From JANPCX01 sp050916095 (lineage in GTDB: Bacteria > Pseudomonadota > Gammaproteobacteria > Burkholderiales > Burkholderiaceae_C), in NCBI GenBank assembly GCA_050916095.1, contig CP050901.1:1426001-1490000 (forward strand): 64,000 nt of DNA, given 5' to 3'. Numbering within the stretch: the first letter of the stretch is position 1; each line of letters opens with the position of its first letter. Positions 25,819 through 32,564 of this stretch are shown here, piece after piece. Below the pieces are notes generated by a model that made no database searches, was not told the DNA's origin, and saw nothing but the letters and a program-made list of their open reading frames with translations. The translations under genes were made by a program, and so were the position numbers.

Positions 25819-25995
25819 GAAGTGCGACACCACGCTGGATAGCAAACACCCTGCAAGATGACATTGTCTTGTCGTCTTGGGAGGGCTTCAAGGCCAGGCA
25901 GTTACGCTGCCGCTTTGTCGTGTTTGAGGCCCTCCCAAGACGCGCTAAGTCATTTTCAACATGCAGAAATCCGGTGGTGTCAGGTGTCGCACTTC
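25819..25995. repeat. Nested inverted repeats, MITE-like or IS remnant
   Basis: An outer perfect 13-bp inverted repeat, GAAGTGCGACACC (25819-25831) and GGTGTCGCACTTC (25983-25995), encloses an inner 19-bp inverted repeat with one mismatch (25873-25891 and 25924-25942; core TCTTGGGAGGGC / GCCCTCCCAAGA). Inside the inner loop is a small GGCAG/CTGCC hairpin. The whole 177-bp unit can fold into one long structure. No target duplication is evident. It fills the 322-base gap between the SH3-type gene and the STY0301-type gene and could be a non-autonomous element or the footprint of an IS. Confidence 0.65.
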
Positions 25996-26040
25996 AAATT
26001 TGAGCCATCCGAGTATTGCCGAAAACAATTCGATTTAACC

Positions 26041-26484
26041 ATGGGGGATCAAGAAGCGACAATGGTGACACATTTTATGTTATCGAATAAGGTCGGCGCT
26101 TTCGTTTTTTTAATCTGTTTTTTTTGCTCGTGTGCGGCTCAAAAAATTTTATGTCCGGAGCAGATAAAAACAAATAGTGTTTTGCTTGATAAAAATCCTG
26201 AATGGGAGGCGGTTGGAATTTCTTATCCTCAGTACTTTGACCAAATCTCATTGACGTCTGGGCATCCCGATGAACAAGCCACATTAGTGCCAGATATACA
26301 GAACAAGAAGCATATTGGATGGAGTTTTTCTGCTGGTGAAGAAGTTTGGATGGTGTGTAATTATTTGTCATCCAGTGTGCGTTTGGCGAAGCGTTTGCCT
26401 GTTGCTGTAAGGCGTTGTTTTGTAAAGCTCAAGCCCGTCGGAACCAAGGCCATGCGGCAGGGTAATGAGCTCACTTGCAAATGA
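26041..26484 (+). CDS. STY0301-family exported protein
   Basis: 147 residues from the ATG at 26041; starts at 26062 or 26074 are possible and no Shine-Dalgarno decides. An N-terminal hydrophobic stretch (VGAFVFLICFFCSCAAQ) is a signal peptide, perhaps of a lipoprotein. The mature part has the pattern of the STY0301 family: a CPE/ICP-type start (KILCPEQI), PEWEAV, SLTSGHPDEQATLVPD, WSFSAGEEVWMVCNYLSSSVRLAKRLPVAVRRCFV. Such small exported proteins are found scattered near T6SS effector genes. Here no partner effector is adjacent, so it may be an orphan immunity gene. Its role is inference. Confidence 0.65.
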   Translation: MGDQEATMVTHFMLSNKVGAFVFLICFFCSCAAQKILCPEQIKTNSVLLDKNPEWEAVGISYPQYFDQISLTSGHPDEQATLVPDIQNKKHIGWSFSAGEEVWMVCNYLSSSVRLAKRLPVAVRRCFVKLKPVGTKAMRQGNELTCK

Positions 26485-26651
26485 GAAACTTGTTTTTGAT
26501 TCGAGTGAATTTCATGATTTGGTCCCAGTGATTTTTCTTAATTGCGAAGACTGAAATTTTCGCATTTTTTGTATCTGGCCAACCATCGTTGATCGGGTAA
26601 ACTGGATTCATATGGTGACGAAGCACTGATAAAGATAAAAAGGGAGCATCA

Positions 26652-26839
26652 ATGATAAAAAATTCTGTAGGTCGAGCGGGTCGAAATATTCCAACCGACA
26701 CGAGAATTGTTCAACAACTCCTAAACAAAGGTATGCCGCTAGTACTTGGCAGTCGTTCGTTTTTCCACCTGATGCCGTGCCTAATGAGTCATTGCCGGTA
26801 TACCAAGGGACTTCAGTCAAAGCCGGAACTGAGGCATAA
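26652..26839 (+). pseudogene. Deleted T6SS effector: peptidoglycan-binding N-terminus joined to a C-terminal tail
   Basis: A GGGAG Shine-Dalgarno precedes an ATG at 26652. The first 27 residues (KNSVGRAGRNIPTDTRIVQQ then LLNKG) match the start of the peptidoglycan-binding domain found at the N-terminus of many T6SS cell-wall hydrolases. At about 26730 the coding sense shifts to another frame, which reads YAASTWQSFVFPPDAVPNES and so on to a TAA at 26837-26839, two bases before the next ATG. This looks like the two ends of one effector gene after an internal out-of-frame deletion. The intact exported gene downstream would be its immunity partner. Confidence 0.6.
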
Positions 26840-26841
26840 GA

Positions 26842-27345
26842 ATGTCAAAGAAAGCATTGAAAGTCGCTTTGCTTTTATGTTCGTTGACCGTCTCGCATGT
26901 ATGCGCTCAGTCTGAATCATCCGAGTCAAAGATGACTGATGCAGAACGCGAAGGTCTTCGGTTATATGTCGGCGCTACGCCATATTCAGCATTGGTTATT
27001 CATACCAAGGTCGAAATATCTCCACTGTCTGGTCAGTTCACACTAAAAAAAGGACCTCACATCACGGTGACCGATGAACGGCACACTTATCACGCGAAAG
27101 TTTTGGAGACATTTCGCGGCAAACCTCACATCAACATCCGATATGAAATGGTCGTGGAAAGTTGGGAAGAGGCTGGCATCAGCAGCAAGCCTCAAATCGT
27201 GACCTTGTGCATGGGCCCCCGTGGCCTCTACTGGTCCGGTCCTGGTGGGCGTTTCGACGGGGTACCAGACGCCATTGCCGCGGCTAGGCGCGTGGCAAAA
27301 CAGTTGACTTCCAGCAAGCCTGCGTCCTTTTCTGATTGCAACTAA
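26842..27345 (+). CDS. Exported hypothetical protein, candidate orphan immunity protein
   Basis: 167 residues with a signal peptide (KKALKVALLLCSLTVSHVCAQ, cleavage near 22). The mature protein has beta-rich character (HTKVEISPLSGQFTLKKGPHITV, HTYHAKVLETFRGKPHINIRYEMVVE) and two cysteines (LCMGP and a C-terminal DC) that could form a disulfide. I recognise no domain. It starts two bases after the stop of the deleted effector remnant, as immunity genes do. Retention of an intact exported reading frame next to a destroyed effector suggests it is kept for protection against kin or competitors. Confidence 0.6.
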   Translation: MSKKALKVALLLCSLTVSHVCAQSESSESKMTDAEREGLRLYVGATPYSALVIHTKVEISPLSGQFTLKKGPHITVTDERHTYHAKVLETFRGKPHINIRYEMVVESWEEAGISSKPQIVTLCMGPRGLYWSGPGGRFDGVPDAIAAARRVAKQLTSSKPASFSDCN

Positions 27346-27383
27346 AGGGTCGAAAAAATCGGCTCGCGGCCTGACCAGAGTGA

Positions 27384-27575
27384 GCATTTTCAAGGCATGT
27401 GATGAGTCGGGCAAGTCTCCTAGAGGTGATAGCAGGCTCGGGTTGCCGCAAATCTCGTATCGCGGTGATTGATTCAATCACCAACCACCAGCACGGACAT
27501 ATTCCCATGTACGACGGCAGCGTCTGGATCTCTGACTTCAAGCAACTCGCATCACTTGGGATGTTCCATCCATGA
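27384..27575 (+). pseudogene. C-terminal remnant of an amidase-like T6SS effector
   Basis: After an in-frame stop at 27381 a frame stays open to the TGA at 27573-27575. It encodes KSRIAVIDSITNHQHGHIPM followed by YDGSVWISDFKQ. The GHI(P/A/T)MYDG.WISDF.Q block is typical of the His-containing C-terminal part of NlpC/P60- or CHAP-like peptidoglycan amidases used as T6SS effectors, where the His of GHI is catalytic. The Cys-containing N-terminal half is absent and there is no proper start codon. The stop overlaps the next ATG by four bases (ATGA), so the original operon pairing is preserved. Confidence 0.55.
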
Positions 27576-28123
27576 AAAGAGGTGGTGGGATCAATGCGTT
27601 GATGCTTGTATTGGCCTTCGGTGCGTTGCCTTGCACCGCCCACTCTAGTTCCACACCTGATGGCGATTTGGCGGCGCAACTCGCAGCGGCGTTGACTTGT
27701 CGCGCCCCGGTTTTTGATGGGCGGCAGGCCGATGCACGGGTGCGGCTGGAACGGATTGGCGCCGTAGTTGTCGATCGTCAACCGGGCGAACTGCCGGACT
27801 TGGTTTATTACTTTCCGTCACCAATCAAAGTGGCCTCACTGACTGTTGTTTCGATCCGCTTCGTTGCTGGAAGCGGCAGTTTTTTTTTCGCACGCTCCGT
27901 TGGCAGCAGCCCGGAGATGCGAGGCTTTGCGCAGCGGATGGGGGCCAAACCGAACCCGGAAATGCGCTGGAGTCTTGATGGTTATGAGGCCATGTCGGCG
28001 CGGTACGTTAAAACTCAGCCACTGCGGCCTGGCCTTGACGACATCGCGCCACGTTTCGTGGTGGGTCAAGACCAGGGCGACGACAATACCTTTCATTGGG
28101 GTTGCCGGTCGTTTGACGGCTGA
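27572..28123 (+). CDS. Exported hypothetical protein, candidate immunity protein for the lost amidase
   Basis: 183 residues with a signal peptide (INALMLVLAFGALPCTAHSS, cleavage near 24). The mature part has two Cys (LTCRAP and WGCRSFDG) and no domain that I recognise. It overlaps the amidase remnant by four bases, so it was translationally coupled to that effector, the usual arrangement of periplasmic amidase immunity (Tai-type) genes. Its GC content is back at the level of the tss genes, unlike the island's left half. Confidence 0.6.
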   Translation: MKRGGGINALMLVLAFGALPCTAHSSSTPDGDLAAQLAAALTCRAPVFDGRQADARVRLERIGAVVVDRQPGELPDLVYYFPSPIKVASLTVVSIRFVAGSGSFFFARSVGSSPEMRGFAQRMGAKPNPEMRWSLDGYEAMSARYVKTQPLRPGLDDIAPRFVVGQDQGDDNTFHWGCRSFDG

Positions 28124-28178
28124 TGGCCCGCAGCGATTTACCAATTCGATCAATACGTTATCCAAACCTTTTTTCACC

Positions 28179-28962
28179 ATGACGACCTTTAACTTACAAC
28201 GCCCCCTGAACGAACAACTCACCGAACTCAAAGACGCCATCCGCGCAGAGCCCGGAAAGTTGGCGCTCCGTGTTTATTACTTCCAACTCTTGGCCGTTCT
28301 CGGCGATTGGCAAAAGTCGCTGGAACAACTCCAGCTGTGCGCGCAGATCGATGTCAACACCACGCCTATGGCCAAGGCCTACCGTGAGGCGATTCGCTGC
28401 GAGGTATTCCGCGAAGAGGTGTTCGCTGGTCGCAAAGCGCCCAATATTCTGGGCGAGCCTGCACCTTGGATGGGCTGGCTGGTGGACGCCACCAAGCGGC
28501 TGGCCTCGGGCGATGCAGTCGGTGCAGCAGAACTGCGCGCTCAGGCCTTTGATGCAGCACCCACCTCCGCCGGGCAAATCAATGGCGAAGCCTTTGAATG
28601 GTTGGCTGATTCCGATTCCCGTCTGGGGCCGGTGTGCGAGTTGTTGGCCAATGGCACTTACTACTGGGTGCCTTTCGCGTCGATCAAGCAAATCAACTTC
28701 GAGAAGCCGCAAGACCTGCGTGACTTCGTTTGGGGCCGCGTGCGAGATTACTTTGGTTAACGGCGGCAGCATGCCGGGTTTCATTCCAACCCGCTATGCA
28801 GGCTCTGAGCGCAGCGGCGCTGATGCGCTGCGTTTGGCGCGCAGTACCGAATGGACGGACTTGGGCGCCGACCATGTGGCCGGCCTGGGCCAACGCATGT
28901 GGCTGACCGATAGCGCCGAGTACGCGCTGCTGGATGTTCGGCGATTGAGCTTTGGCGCTTGA
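28179..28962 (+). CDS. tagJ: T6SS accessory protein TagJ (ImpE), frameshifted
   Basis: The frame from the ATG at 28179 encodes the ImpE/TagJ sequence (LQRPLNEQLTELKDAIRAEPGKLALRVYYFQLLAVLGDWQKSLEQLQL...FASIKQINFEKPQDLRDFVWGRV) but stops at 28760. The +1 frame continues with the missing C-terminus (ITLVNGGSMPGFIPTRYAGSE...DALRLARSTEWTDLG, ending LLDVRRLSFGA) to 28962. One extra base around 28743-28752 accounts for it; without it the product would be 260 residues, the normal size. TagJ binds the TssB sheath N-terminus and is thought to help ClpV recycling in some systems. Loss may be tolerated, or the base may be a sequence error. Confidence 0.85.
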
Positions 28963-28973
28963 TGTCCTGAGGC

Positions 28974-29501
28974 ATGGCGACTCTGCGGCGCACTGGCGGT
29001 TTGGGCACAGACAAGGACAGGCTTCAGCCTGCCTTGCTTGACCGCCTGACTGACCACGAACCCAACAAACGCACCGAGCGTGCGGATGCCGTTTACGTGA
29101 CCGAGACACGTCTGCGCACGGCACTGTTGCGCGACCTGGCTTGGCTGCTCAATGCCAACGATGCTACTTCGCACATTGACTTTGAAGGGCTGCCCGAGGC
29201 GCAGCGATCAGTCATCAACTATGGCATGACACCGCTCGCTGGCCAGTTGCTGTCGGAGCTCGACTGGAAAGACGTGGAGGCCAGCATTCGCAGCTCTATC
29301 CTGACATTTGAGTCACGCATCCTTCCGGAGACTTTGGTTGTTGCTTTGGCGGAAACCGCAGACTCCCTGAACCATCACAATACCTTGCAGTTTGAGATTC
29401 GTTGCCAGTTTTGGTCCATGCCCTACCCGCTGGAATTGCTGCTGAAAACCAGTCTCGATTTGGAAACGGGTCAGGTCATGGTGACTGACCTCAGAAGTTA
29501 A
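28974..29501 (+). CDS. tssE: T6SS baseplate protein TssE (gp25-like)
   Basis: 175 residues. The gp25/lysozyme-like baseplate domain is recognisable: LRTALLRDLAWLLNANDAT, RSVINYGMTPLAGQ, IRSSILTFESRILPETLVV (the EPR-type core region) and LQFEIRCQFWSMPYPLELLLKTSLDLETGQ. It starts the sheath from the baseplate. It is 11 bases after tagJ and 5 bases before tssF. Confidence 0.92.
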   Translation: MATLRRTGGLGTDKDRLQPALLDRLTDHEPNKRTERADAVYVTETRLRTALLRDLAWLLNANDATSHIDFEGLPEAQRSVINYGMTPLAGQLLSELDWKDVEASIRSSILTFESRILPETLVVALAETADSLNHHNTLQFEIRCQFWSMPYPLELLLKTSLDLETGQVMVTDLRS

Positions 29502-29506
29502 AACCC

Positions 29507-31381
29507 ATGAACCCAAAGCTGGTCGAGTACTACAACCGTGAATTGGCCTACCTGCGCGAGCTGGGTGCAGAGTTTTCGGCTGCGTTTCCAAAAATCGCCG
29601 GTCGCTTGTCGCTGCGTGAGATTGAAGTGGCCGACCCTTATGTCGAGCGACTGCTGGAGGGTTTCAGTTTTCTAACGGCACGCATCCAGATGAAGATGGA
29701 TGCGGAGTTTCCGCGTTTGTCGCAGCGTATTCTGGAGATGGTCTGCCCCCACTATCTTGCACCGACGCCCTCCATGGTGGTGGTCAGGATGGAGCCCAGC
29801 ACCACCGAAGGTAACTTGGCCGACGGTTATCGCTTGCCGGCTGGCAGTGTGCTGCGCGCTCGCAAAACCACCGAGGAACAGACCCCGTGCGATTTCCGCA
29901 CCGGTCACGATGTCACCTTGTGGCCCATCGATTTGGTGCGCGCCCGGCTGGCGGGACCGCCACTGGACCTGCCGCTGTCGCGCTTGCGATTGCCAGCGGA
30001 TCCTGCGGGCCATTTGCGGTTGGAGTTGGCGGTTCGCGGGGGCATGCAATTCCAGCATTTGAAGATGGACAGACTGGATGTCTACATCTCCGCCGTGGAT
30101 GCCGTGGCGTCTCACTTGCAAGAGCTGATTCATGAGTCCTTGATCGGTGTGGTGGTGCACGACGCCAAAGATCCCTCTCGTGTTTTTGCCAATTTGCCGT
30201 CGCAAGCGCTGCATGCCGAGGGCTACGAACAAGCGCAAGCACTGCTGCCGTATTCTCACCGGGCCTTCCAAGGCCATCGTTTGTTGCACGAGTACTTTGC
30301 GTTCCCCCCGCGTTTTCGTTTTTTCTCTATTCGGGGTTTGGCGGCGGCTTTGGCGCAAGCGCCTGTGCAGACCGTGGCGGTGACGCTGCTGCTGCGCAAA
30401 ACCCAGCCCACTTTGGAAGCGCAGGTTGATCATCAGAAGTTTTTATTGCACTGCGTGCCTGCGGTGAATTTATTCGAGCGCGTGGCCGACCGCATTCACT
30501 TGGCTCCCAATGTCAATGAATACCACGTGGTGCTCGACCGCACGCGTCCGCGTGACTTCGAGGCCTACAGCATCTCTGCGGTAACCGGGCACCAAGAAGG
30601 GCAGGTGAGTGATCGCGAGTTCGTGCCGCTGTACTCGTCGATTCATGGAATTCGTCCTGACGACCAAGCCTACTTTGCAGTGCGCCGTGAACCACGTTTG
30701 TTCTCTGAGAACGCGATTCGGTTTGGGCCACGCACCCAGTACCTGGGCAGCGAGGTGTTTGTTTCCTTGGTCGATCAACGTGCTGCGCCGTTCTCGGACG
30801 ACTTGAAGCAATTGACCGTGGTGGCACAGTGCACCAACCGCGACCTTCCCTTGCTCATGGCCGTCAACAGCGCGGAAGGGGACTTCACCACCGTGGAGTC
30901 CACGCCTGTTGGCGCGATTCGAATCGTCGCTGGCCCTTCGCGTCCGGTCGCCAGCATCGCAGACAACGAAATCACCTGGCGTTTGATCTCCCATTTGTCG
31001 ATCAACTACCTGGCAATGACGGACCTGTCGGACGAAGAAGGCGCGGCTACCTTGCGCGACTTGCTCAAGCTGTACATGGACTTGGGTGACCGCGACTTGT
31101 CGGGGCAGATCGCTGGGCTGAAGGGTGTTTCCATTGCGCCCATCACGCGGCGTCTGCCACAGCATCGTCCCTTGGTCTATGGCAGGGGTGTGGGTGTGGA
31201 GGTGGCGGTGGATGAAGCACCTTACGCAGGTGTCAGCCCCTGGCCTTTGATGGCTGTACTAGAGCGATTTTTTGCCCGCCATGTGGGCGTCAACAGTTTT
31301 ACCGAGTTGGCCTTGCAGTCCCGTCAACGCGGAAAAATTGCCCAGTGGGCGGTGCGCCCCGGGCAAAGGCCGAGCACATGA
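29507..31381 (+). CDS. tssF: T6SS baseplate protein TssF
   Basis: 624 residues. The start KLVEYYNRELAYLRELGAEF and the blocks PKIAGRLSL, DPYVERLLEGFSFLTARIQMKMDAEFPRLSQRILEMVCPHYLAPTPSM are family hallmarks. It is a wedge component homologous to phage gp6. The stop codon overlaps the tssG start as ATGA. Confidence 0.95.
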   Translation: MNPKLVEYYNRELAYLRELGAEFSAAFPKIAGRLSLREIEVADPYVERLLEGFSFLTARIQMKMDAEFPRLSQRILEMVCPHYLAPTPSMVVVRMEPSTTEGNLADGYRLPAGSVLRARKTTEEQTPCDFRTGHDVTLWPIDLVRARLAGPPLDLPLSRLRLPADPAGHLRLELAVRGGMQFQHLKMDRLDVYISAVDAVASHLQELIHESLIGVVVHDAKDPSRVFANLPSQALHAEGYEQAQALLPYSHRAFQGHRLLHEYFAFPPRFRFFSIRGLAAALAQAPVQTVAVTLLLRKTQPTLEAQVDHQKFLLHCVPAVNLFERVADRIHLAPNVNEYHVVLDRTRPRDFEAYSISAVTGHQEGQVSDREFVPLYSSIHGIRPDDQAYFAVRREPRLFSENAIRFGPRTQYLGSEVFVSLVDQRAAPFSDDLKQLTVVAQCTNRDLPLLMAVNSAEGDFTTVESTPVGAIRIVAGPSRPVASIADNEITWRLISHLSINYLAMTDLSDEEGAATLRDLLKLYMDLGDRDLSGQIAGLKGVSIAPITRRLPQHRPLVYGRGVGVEVAVDEAPYAGVSPWPLMAVLERFFARHVGVNSFTELALQSRQRGKIAQWAVRPGQRPST

Positions 31382-32511
31382 GCGTCTCTGAATCAGCAGA
31401 CCCGAAGAACGATCTGCCCGCCAAAGCCGCAAACTCGACCATGCGCGCCGGCATGCAGATGTTCTGGCGCAAACTCAAAGACCGACCTTACGACTTTGAT
31501 TTGTTTTTTGCGCTGCGCATGTTGCAGGCCCGCCATCCCGAGTTGCCGCGACTTGGCAAGGCTTCGCGCCCCCAGTTGGAGCCGATTCGTTTGGGTCAAG
31601 ACCCATCGCTGGCGTTCGCGCCTGCGGCCATCGCCGAGGTGTTGCCCGGAAAAGATGGGCAGCCTGAGAGGCTTACCGTGTGGAGCTTTGGGTTGTACGG
31701 CCCCAATGGGCCCATGCCCACCCATTTGACTGAATATGTTCGCGATCGATTGCGCCAGTTCGACGATCCCACGCTTGCGCGTTTTTCTGACATCTTTCAC
31801 CACCGACTGCTGCTGCTCTTCTTTCGCGCCTGGTCGGATGTGCAGCCCACCACGTCGCTGGACATTGCCGGTGACGACCACTTTGGCCGTTTCATTGGAA
31901 GCATCGTGGGCATTGGAGAGGCAAGCCAGCAGCGCCGCGATGAGGCGCCCGATCACGCCAAGCTTTTCTTGGCAGGGCACTTGACTCGGTCCACACGCAA
32001 CCCAGAAGGCCTGGCACGCGCCATCAGCATTTACTTTCGCGTTCCTGTTCAGGTTCAGGAGTTTTGCCTGCATTTCTTGGAGCTGGAGCCCGCACAACAA
32101 ACCCGTTTGAAACGCGACGCCTGCAACTCTCAATTGGGCTTTGATGCCGTGGTGGGTTCACGGGTGCCCGACGCACAAAGCAAGTTTCGGCTCCGCATTG
32201 GCCCGCTGGATTTGCCGCAGTACGAACGTTTCCTGCCGGGCGGCGAAGACTTTCAGGCCTTGGTCGATTGGGTGCGCAACTACCTGGGCGTGGAGTACGC
32301 CTGGGATTTCGAGTTGGTGCTCCAGCGTGAGTCTGTGCCACGCAGCCAACTCGGTGGTGCGGGTCGACTCGGCTGGACCAGTTGGTCGCTCGATGCACCC
32401 GCGACACAAGACGCCGATGATTTTTGTCTAGACCCCGAGCGCTGGCTCAAGCAGCGTAAGCAGCCGCTGCGTGGCCGTGGCACCCGACGACCTCACAATA
32501 ACGCCGCCTAA
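31378..32511 (+). CDS. tssG: T6SS baseplate protein TssG
   Basis: 377 residues from the ATG at 31378, which overlaps the tssF stop by four bases; an in-frame non-ATG start at 31345 lies inside tssF. The motifs FDLFFALRMLQARHPELPRLG, SFGLYGPNGPMPTHLTEYVRDR and FSDIFHHRLLLLFFRAWSDVQPT are typical. TssG clamps two TssF copies in each baseplate wedge. Confidence 0.94.
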   Translation: MSVSESADPKNDLPAKAANSTMRAGMQMFWRKLKDRPYDFDLFFALRMLQARHPELPRLGKASRPQLEPIRLGQDPSLAFAPAAIAEVLPGKDGQPERLTVWSFGLYGPNGPMPTHLTEYVRDRLRQFDDPTLARFSDIFHHRLLLLFFRAWSDVQPTTSLDIAGDDHFGRFIGSIVGIGEASQQRRDEAPDHAKLFLAGHLTRSTRNPEGLARAISIYFRVPVQVQEFCLHFLELEPAQQTRLKRDACNSQLGFDAVVGSRVPDAQSKFRLRIGPLDLPQYERFLPGGEDFQALVDWVRNYLGVEYAWDFELVLQRESVPRSQLGGAGRLGWTSWSLDAPATQDADDFCLDPERWLKQRKQPLRGRGTRRPHNNAA

Positions 32512-32564
32512 GCTGTACCGATTTTTTTAACCCCCTTCTTATCCACCTACCCTCTGAGGCCTCT

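Noticed and set aside
26652..26915. Intact 87-residue protein
   Set aside because: Only the first 27 or so residues look like a real domain; the rest overlaps the next gene's signal peptide in another frame, while a better tail lies in the -1 frame ending at 26839.
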